Positions 23,541 to 35,700 of a stretch of 64,000 nucleotides of DNA are shown here, piece by piece; the first letter of the stretch is position 1; each line of letters begins with the position of its first letter. The notes under the pieces were generated by a model. The model searched no databases. It was given only the letters and a program-made list of their open reading frames with translations, and was not told the origin of the DNA. Origin of the DNA: Linanthus parryae (taxonomy: Eukaryota; Streptophyta; Magnoliopsida; Ericales; Polemoniaceae); assembly GCA_023055425.1 (NCBI GenBank), contig JALGPY010000004.1, positions 62,891,718 to 62,955,717 of the forward strand, in the 5' to 3' direction. The translations under genes were made by a program, and so were the position numbers.

Positions 23541-24788
23541 GCCAGCCGTCCCAAGGCCATGGCGGTCCTCTTTTTGGGTTCGGGGCCCCATGGACCGTTT
23601 TAACCCTAGAAAAATCCTAAAATCAATTAAAATTGACCAAGCGCGTTAAAATTGGATTTTAACTGTTTATGTGCAAATTGCATGGTGATTGGATATGGCC
23701 TTAGGATGTGGTTTGGTGTGATTGTTTAATTTTGTGGTTTGGATTATGGCCTGCCAGCTGATCAATTCGTTGTAATAATTAATTAGGGTTTTATGACCTG
23801 CGAGCCATTTTTTTACTCAACTTGTAAGATCTATTTTATTTAGTATAGTTGTTAGCTAGTGCTAGATAGAATAGATTGTTAGCCAAGATTTAAGAAAAGA
23901 AGCCCAAATCCAAAGGAAGCCATAAAAGATGGAGCATGGAGCATTCCACATGACTATGAAGGATGGACCAAAAGATGAAGACGAATGAAGATGTGTTTGC
24001 TTTTAGGGTTCATTGATAATTCCATTGGCTTGGAATTATCTTAGTCTAGAAAAAGGTCATATCCACATCACGTTTTATTTTGTTTTGTGGTTGTATATTT
24101 TCTTGTCTTATTATTTTGTGGTTGGTGTATGGATGATGCATGCAATTCGGATAATAAGATAATTAGACAACCCGGATCTATTATTTGGAGTTGTGCCCAA
24201 ACTCAAATAGATAGATTAGTTGATATGGATCAACAAAAACAATTAAAATTGAATTGGAAAAATCCCTCAAAATTCAAATATTGCGTTTTTGTCTTCTCAT
24301 TATTTAAACACTCATCATCATCATGATTTCCCAAGATTGCGCGTGCCAAAGCATGGCGACTTGGTTAATAATGATGTGGTGCGATAGCACACCTCGTGTG
24401 CAAATTTTTTAAGTAAGAGGTTTGGCGCAACTAGGTGTTTAATAGGATTAGAACCTAGAGACAATCAATTGGGATTATCCATAAGGATGGATAAATAAGG
24501 AGTCATTTGCCCAGTTGAACCAAGAGTTGCATAAGGGATGTAATTAGAATTATTCCTACCTAAAGTAGTCGAATTATGGATGACTTGCCACAGCAAGCTC
24601 ATAAGGAGATGAAACATGGATCTTGGCCCACTAGAAAATAAAAGGATATTTTCTGCATTAATATCTTGAGGGTAATTAATCCGTAGAAAAATAGTGGGTG
24701 CTATATTTGATAAACTAGCCATTATTGAATATAGTCAAAAATTCACAAATACTAAAACTTGCGTATTTTCCTTTCTGTAGAATTCGAA

Positions 24789-27700
24789 ATGGCAAACAAC
24801 TCATCGAGTTCACAACATTCCCCACGATTTGTCCTTGAGAAGGACAAGCTCTCTGGAACCAACTTCCTTAATTGGTACAATAACTTGATAATTGTTCTCA
24901 ATCAAGAGAAGAAACTGTACGCAATAGAGGAGCAAGTTCCAGCAGGTCTAGAGAACAATACCCCTGCAGCCCTAAAGGCGTATCAAAAGCGTTTTGATGA
25001 CTCTAATGATGCGTCCTGCCTTATGCTATGCACCATGACTTCTGAGCTTCAAGAAGCAACACGAAAACATGAATGCTGTCGATATGATCGAGCATCTGAA
25101 GCAGCTCTTCCAAGAGCAGGCAAGGGTTGAGAGGTATGAGGTCTCTAAGGAATTGTTCAAGTGTCATCTGGCTGAAGGGAACCCGGTAGGACCCCATGTA
25201 CTCCGTATGATCGGATACTTGGAGAATCTCGCCCGACTAGGGTTCCCGGTCGGCCAAGAGTTGGCAACCGATCTCGTGTTGCAATCGTTTCCTGAGAGTT
25301 ACGGATAGTTCATCATGAACTATAACATGAATGAGATCGTGAAACCACTGCCAGATCTACGCAATATGTTGAGGACAGCTCAACAAAGCATCAACAAGGG
25401 TAAGCGCAATGCCATTATGATGGTACAGAAAAGAAAAGGGCAAGGTTTGCCTCATCTTCCAAGGGCAAAGGCAAGTCAGTTGCCAAACCCAAGGAACCTG
25501 CCCTTAAGCCTTTTGGTGGCATTTCCAAAGGTGTGACTAAAGGTGAGTGTCACTACTGTAGTCAGCCTGGACACTGGAGGAGGAACTGCCCAAAATATCT
25601 GGAGGACAAGAGGCTTGGAATAGTGATTCCACCACCACCAGGCATTTGTGTTGTAGATGTAAATTTAACTATCTCTACATCATGGGTATTAGATACTGGA
25701 TGTGGATCTCACATTTGTCGAAATGTGCAGGACCTAAAGATAAGTAGAAGATTGGCTAAAGGGGATCGACCTGCGCGTTGGGAATGGAGCAAAAGTTGCT
25801 GTGTTGGCCGTGGGCGTGTGCGAGCTATCTCAACCTTCAGGATTAGTTTTAGAATTAAATAATTGCTATTTTGTGCCTGCTATGAGAAGAAACATTATTT
25901 CTATTTCTTGTTTGGACAACGAATGTTTTATTTTTTCAATAAAGAACAATTGTTGTTCCTTTTATTTTAATAATTTTCACTATTGTAGTGCGCAATTATT
26001 TAATGGACTGTATGTCCTTGATCTAAGCAATCATGTCTATAACATTAATACCAAGAGAATTAAAATACATTATTTAAATCTTGCTTACTTATGGCACTGT
26101 CGTTTAGGCCACATAAACGAGAAGCGTGTATGTAGACTCCATAAGGATGGACTGCTAGACTCATTTGATTTTGAATCATATGAGACATGTGAAGCTTGTT
26201 TATTGGGAAAATGACAAAGTCCCCTTTCAATAAGAAAGGTGAGAGGACTAGTGAGCAATTGGCGCTCATACATACTGATGTGTGCCGGCCATTTGCCACG
26301 CCTGCCAGGGGTGGTTACGTCTACTTCATTACAATTACTGATGATTACAGTAGATATGGATTTGTGTACCTTATGAGGGCCAAATCTGAATCCTTTGAAA
26401 GATTCAAAGAATTCAAAAGTGAAGTAGAAAAGCAACTTGGCAAAAGTATCAAGGCTCTACGATCGGATCGTGGAGGAGAATATTTAAGCCAAGAGTTTGA
26501 CGACTATCTTAGAGAGTGTGGGATCGTGTCCCAACTCTCTCCACCCAGAACACCACAGTGAAATGGCGTGTCTGAGAGGAGAAATCGAACACTATTGGAT
26601 ATGGTTCGATCTATGATGTGTCAAACCGATCTTCCATTATCATTTTGGGGCTATGCTCTATTAAGTGCAGCTTTCACTATTAATCGTGTTCCATCTAAAT
26701 CAGTCATGAAAACACCACATGAGATGTGGAATGCGAAGCGTCACACATTGTCGTTCATAAAGATTTGGAGCTGCGATGTCTATGTAAAACGTTTACAATC
26801 AGACAAGCTAGGGCCAAAGTCGGATAAGTGTAAATTTGTGGGGTACCCTAAGGAAACTAAGGGTTACTAATTCTACAATCCAACTGAGAACAAAGTGTTT
26901 GTTGCTCGGTCCGGCGTGTTTCTAGAAAGAGAGTTTGTCTATAAAGAAGCAAGTGGGAGGACTGTAGAACTTGAAGAATTTCAAGAACCACAAATCACTG
27001 AACCGATTATGGAACATGAACAGGAACCACACAGTTGTGGAACAGCCTGTTCAGGTAACACAAGAGCTTTGTAGGTCTAGTAGAGTGCGCCAGGAACCCG
27101 AGAGGTATTGACTTCTCGTGAACGATTCCGGTGACACGATGCTCATAGATGATGAGCCTACTGCCTATGAAGAGGCCATAAAAGGGCCAAACTCTCAGAA
27201 GTGGCTAGAAGCCATGAGATCCGAGATGGAATCCATGTATAACAAAAAAGTATGGACTTTGGTGGAACCACCCGAAGGGGCGCGACCCATAGGGTGCAAG
27301 TGGGTCTTCTTCAAGAAGAATATCGACATGGATGGTAATGTGATTACCTATAAGGGCCGATTGGTGGCTAAAGGATTCAGAAAGATTCATGGTATTGAAT
27401 ATGATGAAACCTTTTCACCAGTCGCTATGACCAAATCCATCCGAATGCTACTTGCAATTGCAGCATACTACGACTATGAGATTTGGCAGATGGATGTCAA
27501 AACAGCATTCCTTTATGGGAATCTCCTCGAGGACGTGTATATGATACAGTCGGAGGGTTTTGAAGATCCAAAGCAAGCCAACAAAGTCTGTAAGCTGCAA
27601 CGATCCATTTATGGATTGAAGCAAGCTTCTAGGAATTGGAATCGACGTTATTATGAAGTATTCAAAGAGTTTGGCATCATCAGAAACAAAGATGAGTCTT

Positions 27701-28735
27701 GTGTCTACAAGAAGGTTAGTGGGAGCTCTGTAGATTTTCTGGTCTTGTATGTGGATGACATACTACTCATTCGAAACGACGTTCCCATGCTGCAATCTGT
27801 TAAAGATTGGCTAGGGAAGTGTTTCTCAATGAAGGACGAAGAAGCCTATATACTTGGTATAAAGATCTATAGAGATAGATCTAAGAGACTGCTAGGCCTA
27901 ATTCAAAGAACATATATTGACAAGGTATTGAAACGGTTCAACATGCAAGATTACAAGAAGGGATTCTTCCCCATGTCACATGGAATCATTCTTTCGAAGA
28001 GTGGTTGTCCTTCCAATGAGATTTAGAAGGAACGCATGAGTAGAATTCCCTATGCTTCGGCCATAGGATCTATCATGTACGCCATGTTATGTACTAGACC
28101 AGATGTGTCATATGCCTTGAGTATGACAAGCAGATACCAATCCAATCCAATCCAGGTGAGAGTCACTAGATTGCTTTCAAGAACATCCTAAAGTACTTGA
28201 GAAGAACTAAAGATGCTTTCTTGATATTTGGGGGTGAGAAAGAGTTGCGTGTAATGGGTTACACAGATTCATGCTTCCAAACCGACAGAGATGACTTTAG
28301 ATCACAATCGGGATATGTGTTTTTCCTGAATGGAGCAGCGGTGAGCTGGAAGAGTTCCAAGCAATAGACGGTGGTTGTATCTACAACAGAGGCTGAGTAC
28401 ATTGCTGCAAATGGCGCAGCAAAGGAAGCTGTTTGGATCAGAAAGTTTGTTTCTGAAATTGGTGTGGTTCCTAGCATTGCGGATCAGTTGAGTTGTACTG
28501 TGACAACACTGGAGCAATCGCGCAATCAAAGGAGCCCAGGTCACACCAGAAATCCAATCACGTGCTCATGAAGTTCCATCTGATTCGAGATATTATCGAT
28601 AGAGGAGACGTTCGGATATGCAAGATTCCTACAGATCAGAATCTGTCAGATCCACTTACAAAGCCGCTTGTGCAGTGGAAGCATGAAGGGCACACTAGGA
28701 GCATGGGCATACGAGATGCGTCAGATTGGCTCTAG
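24789..28735 (+). pseudogene. Ty1/copia gag-pol, multiply broken
   Basis: Gag starts at ATG 24789 (MANNSSSSQHSPRF; GTNFLNWYNNL) and carries a CCHC knuckle (CHYCSQPGHWRRNCP) near 25548-25590. Then come the protease (WVLDTGCGSHICRN, ~25685), GAG-pre-integrase (LWHCRLGHINEKRV, ~26090), integrase (HTDVCRPF; RSDRGGEY; SERRNRTLLDM, 26250-26870) and RT (27118-28026; YVDDILL near 27750). RNase H follows (STTEAEYIAANGAAKE near 28375), and the end is TDQNLSDPLTKPL. Stops occur at 25306, 26559 (Trp to stop), 26868 and 28024. There are frameshifts near 25100, 25500, 25800, 26200 and in RNase H. Only the RT block is long and open. Confidence 0.93.
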
Positions 28736-28749
28736 TGGAAGTGGGAGAC
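28735..28749 (+). promoter_or_regulatory. Polypurine tract of the 8.5-kb copia
   Basis: AGTGGAAGTGGGAGAC sits directly before the 3' LTR, the standard place for the plus-strand primer. Confidence 0.75.
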
Positions 28750-30176
28750 TGTTGGAATAGATGCCCTAAAGGCAATCTAGTTTAGTATGAATTTATTTTG
28801 GCTATAACGTTCATTGTATTATTTATTGGATATTTAATATAATGAAGTCCTTAGATTTATAATTGTGTTGTTTATCTTAAATATCCCTAGTCCAGTATAA
28901 TGATTAAAAAGACAATCATCTATAGACTAGTATGGGGCTTGAATGATATGGAGATATCATTATGAAACACATAGGTGTGCATTAAGGGTAATGGCGCACT
29001 GGATTGACCCATCTCCGAGAAGGCAACATACACAATATGTTAAGTCACAAGTGCTTCTCGTGGTGCAATGGTATTGTCATCCTTAGACTTGAAGTCGCTA
29101 GATATTCTATTTGTGGATTATTGTGATTTTGGAAGCGTTAAACGCTACACCGTAACTGGGTAGTTATAAAGGCGTGTACCGGATACAATAAGAATCAAGC
29201 TTAGAGATCGTAGTGGACGTAGAGAGAATTTGTCCTTCCCACATAACATGAGCAAATATCCTAGGCCACTCGAGGGATAGTGCTTATAGAATGTCTGGCC
29301 AGACTCAAATAAATCAATATAGGATATTGATGTTATTTGCACGAATAAGGCCATTCCCAGGATCGAGAAACTGTAGATTGGAATATACGAGTGTGACTTG
29401 TATGTCTCGTGTCCAATCCGGATATGGAGACAAAGGGAAGAGACAATTACTTGTATAAGAATTGTCGGATGACTATTCTATTAGTTGGCTAGAATGGATG
29501 TTTTGCTAGAAACCGCTCCATATTAGCAAATTGTTGCTACCAACTAGATAGAACCTATGGGGTCACACGCTATTTAGAGTTCAAATAGATTTGGGAATTA
29601 ATTAATATGAATAATTAATTAGAAGGATCACTTTGCAAAACCTTGCAAACTTAGTAGGACTAATTTGCAAGGAAGGTACTAAACCGAATTCTAGTAGGAC
29701 TAGAATAGGTCATTTAGGTAGTTGGCAAGGAATTGTTGGACTATATAAAGGATTCTCCTTCCTTCCTTCCCACACTTATGAGCCTTTTGATCATAACTTG
29801 AGTGGGAGAGAACAAAAGGAGAGAGAGCAAGCAAGCAAAGGAGGCCGACCGCCCCCCTTGCCGCAGCCCCCTATCCCGTCGGCCACCAAGGAGGACGCCA
29901 CCTCTTTTTTGCCTCGTGTTGCGTGATTTGTTCTTCCTCTTCCTCCATTACTATCTAGCACAAAGGAGAAGGAAGATCTAGATCTTAACTCTAGGCGTGG
30001 ATAAACCATAGAGACGTGACACAATTCACGTTACAAGTCATCACAGGAGAAACCCTAAGGTGTGTAACTTGATTTCTTCCCTTACCATCGTTATGTCTCT
30101 TGTCCAGTGATCCTTGGAGGGAATTGAATGGATGAATTATGTTTTGCTGCTGCGTATCCATGATCAAGACCCTACA
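28750..30176 (+). repeat. 3' LTR of the 8.5-kb copia
   Basis: The 1427-bp copy of the 5' LTR ends CCTACA before the CAAAG duplication. Its TATA box is at about 29741-29750. Differences from the 5' LTR cluster in the first 250 bases. Confidence 0.92.
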
Positions 30177-32719
30177 CAAAGATGCCTATTTTTTGGTTTT
30201 TGGAGGTTGTGCACACTGCCATGCATGGTACAAACACAAGGGAGGCACAAAGTCCTCAAATTGGGTACAGAATTATGTTGGTGATGTAGTTAATGGGAAA
30301 GAACAATGTTTCCAACGGGTACGCGTTACCCAAATTGGGTTTGATTGACGTCTATGCATCTCATGTGTGCCACCATTCAACACATACTAACACTATGTGG
30401 CCTGTTAAGACCAATTTGGATACTTACAACACATGGTGACTTTTCACAACGTCAAGTCTCACAATGTCGATAGTTGGTAACACCCTTATCCTTCTGTGTT
30501 CAAGTCCCACAGTGGGGTGTCACCTCCAAACTCCCTGGCTCATTAAATTGACACAATTAGGACATTAAATCAAAGTTAATGGGGGAACATTTCATGGCTG
30601 AACTCGTACAATTATCGAGTTTTCATTCATTTTTGGTCCTTTTAGGTAACATACAGGAACAAAACTTGAATTTATTTCAAAATAACTCCCAGCATTGTCA
30701 TTGGTATGTTATTCAGGACACATTGTGACACCCTGAGTGATTCAATCGACAAATAAACCGAAATAAGTGGCATTTTAAAGGGATATATATTTTAAATTTT
30801 AAGATAGAGCCCCATCTAGGGTTTAGAATTTAAGAATATACATTTATATGTTTAGAATGAGATCTTAATACTCCATCAAATCAATACTAAAAGATGCATA
30901 TTTTTCGGTTTTTGGAGGTTGTGCACACTGCCATGCATGGTACAAACACAAGGGAGGCACAAAGTCCTCAAATTGGGAACATTATTATGTTGGTGATGTA
31001 GTTAATGGGAAAGAACAATGTTTCCAACGGGTACGCGTTACCCAAATTGAGTTTGATGGAAGTCTTTGCATCTCATGTGTGCCACCATTCAACACATACT
31101 AACACTATGTGGCCTGTAAAGACCAATTTGGATACTTACAAAACATGGTGACTTTTCACAACGTCAAGTTTTACAATGTCGATAGTCGGTTACACCCTTA
31201 TCCCTCGGTGTTCAAGTCCCACAGTTGGGTGTCACCTCAAAACTCCCAGGCTCATTAAAATGACACAATTAGGACATTAAATCAAAGTTGGCATGCTGGG
31301 GGAACATTTCATGGCTGAACACGTACAATAATTGAGTTTTCATTCATTTTTGGTCCTTTTAGGTAACCTGGAGGAACAAAACCTTAAGGTTTTTCAAAAT
31401 AACTCCCCGCATTGTCATTGGTATGTTATTCAAGACACATGGTGACACCCTGAGTCATTCAATCGACGAAGAAACCAAAATAAGCGGCATTTTAAAGGGA
31501 TATATATTATAAATTTTAAGATAGAGCCCTCTCTATGGTTTAGCATTTAAGAAGATACATTTATATGTTTAGAATGAGATCTTAATACTCCATCAAATCA
31601 ATACTTAAAGATGCCTATGGAGGTTGTGCACACTGCCATGCATGGTACAAACACAAGGGAGGCACAAAGTCCTCAAATTGGGTACAAAATTATGTTGGTA
31701 ATGTAGTTAATGGGAAAGAACATTGTCATCACCAACGGGTATGCGTTACCCAAATTGAGTTTGATTTACGTCCATCCATATCATGTGTGCCACCATTCAA
31801 CACATACTAACACTATGTGGTCTGTTAAGACCAATTTGGATATTTACAACACATGGTGACTTTTCACAACGTCAAGTCTTACAATGTCGATAATCGATTA
31901 CACCCTTATCCCTCAGTGTTCAAGTCCCACAGTTGGGTGTCACCTCAAAACCCATGTCTTGTTAAAATGACACAAATAGAACATTAAATTAAATTTGGCA
32001 TGCTGGGGGGAACATTTCATGGCTGAACTCGTACAATTATCGAGTTTTCATTCGTTTTGGGCTTTTTTTAGGTAACTTAGAGGAACAAAACCTGAAGTTA
32101 TTTCAAAGTAACTCCCACACTTGCCATTGGTATGTTTTTCAGGACACATGGTAACACCTCGAGTCATTCAATCGACGAAGAAACTAAAATAAGTGGCATT
32201 TTAAAGGGAAATAGATTTTAAATTTTAAGATAGAATCCTCTCTAAGGTTTAGCATATAGGAAGATAAATATAGATGTTTAGAGTGAGATATTAATACTCC
32301 ATTAAATCAATACTCAAAGATACATTAGACCTTTTATAAAAAAAAATATTATATTATTTCTTTTTTTAGAAAGATCGGTTAAATATTCATACTAACGTTT
32401 AGAAATTTGTAGCACATTTTGAATTTTTTGAATTTGATTCACGAAAAAAATAATTTGAAATTCCAAAAACGTGAAAGAGTGGTCCAATCACATCAACCGC
32501 CTCAACTTCCACTCACATCCCACCATGCCTTTAATTTCGGAACAGTTTCATTTGCAGAGTCCCTCTTATTGACTCCTCTACGGTTGCCTACTCATTCATT
32601 TTTTCTGAAACTGACTCTCTCTCTCTCTCTCTCTCCAGTTTCGCAACTTTCCTCTTCATATTCTCCATCTTAATCTTCTCCATCTTCATCTCTTCTCCTT
32701 CAATCAACATACAAAATCC

Positions 32720-35700
32720 ATGGCGAAAAAGAAGGTTATTCAAGAAAGACGATCCAAAGAACAAGATCTTGCCGATAACAGGATCGATAGAAACTCTAGC
32801 ACAAAGGAAAGAGAACGGAGTTCACAGGAGGTAGAATCCACGGATGAAATTGGTCTGAAGAATTTTGGAGATGGTCTTGATGCAATTCCTTTATCAACGG
32901 TGGATTTTGAAAAGGTGGATGCTGAATCAGACGAATTGAAGAAATTTGATGAGGCTGTTGCCTTACTTGAGAAGAATACGAGTACAGAGAAGAAAAAATT
33001 AAAGAAGAATGAGAAAGAAAAGAAGGAAGAGAACAATGAGAGTGTCCCTAGAAGATCGACCTGGAATAATCCAGCACCACCGAAGGCAGTGAAGAAAGGA
33101 TGAAATCAGAAGGCTTCAAAGCGCAAGAATTCTGAAGATGCAGAGGTGAAGCATACTCCTGGATTTGACCTATTCCTGTAAGTATTTAACTTTTTTTAAA
33201 AATTTGTCCTTATTTTTTATCATGTTGTTTAATGAATTAATAACTCATTCTTAAAATCTAATTTTGTGAATATAGTTTCTACCATGTCACTTTGTCCTAA
33301 ATTAATCTTTGTTAATTATCATGTTTCACAATGCACTGTTATCCAATGTAACTTAATTGTTAGATCTGTAATCTCTGAAATTAAAATTGCCTTATGTGTT
33401 ATTTAAAGGTTTTACTTAAGTTTTGCAACTGTTTACTTATGACAGTAAACATCAAAAATCTACAGTGGGCTACAGAGGGAAGGATATGCTTCCCAAACTG
33501 ATTGTACAGCAATATAGAATATTTCTCAACTTACCTCGGGATGAAATATAAAGGTACGAGCAAAAAGCGATGGAAATCTCGAGTGATGAAGAGAATGATA
33601 TAAACTAATACACTGTTCAGCAACAAATGATAATATCCTAGAGGCTGGAGAGCAACCGGAGGATGAGGAGGATGAGGAGGAGGATGAGGTGAATGAGGAG
33701 GAACAAAATGACGATGATGAAGAATGCAAACTTGTGGAAGATAAGAGAGATGATGATGAAGAAGATGAGGAGGATTCGGAGGAGGATAGGGAGGACAGAA
33801 GGAAGATGATGAAAAATACCAACCTATGGAAAAGAGGAGGGAAGATGATAGTGACGATGAAGCCCATCATGGCAATGCCATGAATGCGTACGTCATATTC
33901 AAGTAAGTTTCTTCTCTAATCAATCATCTCGTAAAATTTTGTTTCACTTGTGAAGCCCAATGTCTACTATTCTGCACACTTGTTCTAAACTATTAAAATC
34001 CCTTTCTAAACTATTATCTGTTCAAACATCATATTGCATGTTATTACTTTATCATTAATGACTTTCTTTGATTTTAAATGTTTGAGGGTGTGTGTTATAT
34101 GTTATGGCTCTAGTACTTGGAATTGTAACTTAATTTTCTTTATTGTCTCATGATGTTATAGAAATGTTCAGACGCACAAGCTCAAGAAACAAGATCCGCA
34201 TGTGAAGACGACCGACGAGGTCAAACGGAGGATAACGATGAATGGAGTAGGCTGACCAGGTCCCAAAAAGAACCCTATCTCAAAGCTGCTGCCGAAGAAA
34301 GAGAGAAGAGCAAATTAGAGGGCACTTTGAAGAGAAAACCCACCGGTGAGAAGGCCAAGCAAAAGAAGAAATTGGCTGATGCCAAGTTGAAGGGCAAATC
34401 AAACAAGAAGCTGAAGAACCTGAGGCGCTTCCAAAGCTATACGAGCGTGCCCTCTGTTATCGCTCTCTTCGAAGATATCACAGATGAACAGCAGTCATGG
34501 TTGAATGAAGTGGGGCATGGAGGACTAATGCACCTACAGATTTAAGAAACCCCCGAGGCTTTCAACAAGTTCCTCTACAACTCCTTTGACACTGACGGGT
34601 CCTTGACGGCTCACGGCCGAACTGTGGATGTAACCCATGAAGTTGTCGGCTGGCTCCTTGGAGTAAGATGCACCGGAACAACTGAGTTTCCGGAGGTCGA
34701 TCCGGAGTTTGTACAAGAAGTGGCACAAAGAATTGGCCTCGTCAAGGACAACACAAAGGTCGGTGAGTATGTTCCGTGGTTCTTGAAAAATAGGGAGCTG
34801 TTCAATGATGAGTAGAAGCAGAGGACTGTTTGTTTGATCTTGGGGGCCCTAGGGATGCCGATTGGGCGACATGGAGTCCGTTCTGGGCTGGCCAAACTTG
34901 TTGTAGATTTGGAGCACCTGAAAGAGGTGAACTGGTCAGCCTTGTGGCTTGATCATTTCATGAAACAAAATGTGAAGGCCCAGACTGGGGAAACCTTGCG
35001 AGGAAATGGTTGCGTGCTCATTCTTGTGGTAATAATCTAACATTTTGTCATTTAGTTTAATATTTCTGTTTAGTATTTTAACTGCTCCTTCTTAAGTTCT
35101 AATGTTGTGAGTATAATTTCTAGCTTCTGTACTTGGAAAAGTTCTGCCCCAAATTTCAAGAAAATCCCAAGGGCTACAAAGACAAGAAAGCAAGTCCCAG
35201 GTTGAAATTTTGGAAGACATCTGATGTTTCTAAGAGATGGAAGTATGTCTCTATGAATGAAAATGTGAGTAACATGTTACATCAACCTTAAGTTTTCGTT
35301 TTTACCAAATAACGTCCTTATCTTAAATGTTAACATTTATACTCTGTTGTTTTTTGTAGTTGAAGTTTAAAAAAACAGATGAAGAGCCAATCAGTGAGAA
35401 GGTTGTTGCACCTGCAATTCAATTAATTCTTCCACCAGGGGATTATTTGAAGGATCTTGTGGGACAACTGGCGCAGAATGTTGACCCGCAAACTTTATTG
35501 GCCATGTTCGCGACTGTTAACAACAAGAGAAAGCCTGAATTGGAGGAGGAGAGGGAAGATGGAAGAAAGAAGATGAAGGATGAGGAGATAAAGAAGGAAG
35601 AAGATGAGAAGAAGCAGGAAGATGAAAGAGTGGAAAAGAATAAGGGGGATGAAAAGGATTAAGAGGAAGGAGGGGAAAAGAAGAAGGGGGTGAAGAGGAT

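Larger units (their letters stand above)
21704..30176 (+). mobile_element. Full-length Ty1/copia retrotransposon with TSD CAAAG
   Basis: The element is 8.47 kb, with long LTRs at 21704-23127 and 28750-30176 that start TGTTGG and end CCTACA. It has a Met-tRNA primer site, a 1.6-kb leader, gag-pol and a polypurine tract. It is flanked by perfect CAAAG duplications (21699-21703 and 30177-30181) and sits exactly at a unit junction of the 715-bp array. Domain order (protease, integrase, RT, RNase H) is copia. LTR identity is around 95% by eye, so it is moderately old. It cannot move by itself because gag-pol is broken. Confidence 0.93.
20442..32318 (+). repeat. Tandem array of ~715-bp units, split by a copia insertion
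   Basis: Unit junctions marked by CAAAGATGCCTATTTTT, or close variants, fall at 20981, 21699/30177, about 30889 and about 31606, with a last partial at 32314. Spacing is 711-718 bases once the copia insert is removed. Each unit carries GGTTGTGCACACTGCCATGC, CACTATGTGGCC, GTCAAGTCTCACAATGTCG and GGCATGCTGGGGGAACA segments and is ~90-95% like its neighbours. No coding sequence is visible. The array ends about 400 bases before the plus-strand ULP1 start codon, so it may be its upstream control region. Confidence 0.88.

Noticed and set aside
29633..30024. Open frames inside the copia 3' LTR (e.g. a Pro/Ser-rich frame)
   Set aside because: They fall in LTR sequence present twice, with no protein similarity.
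20981..32318. Regularly spaced repeats considered as a CRISPR-like array
   Set aside because: Units are ~715 bp with no short repeat/spacer structure, in a plant nuclear context.
33526..33870. Ser-rich minus-strand frame opposite the plus ULP1 gene
   Set aside because: It is the antisense of a Glu/Asp-coding GAG/GAT-rich exon.
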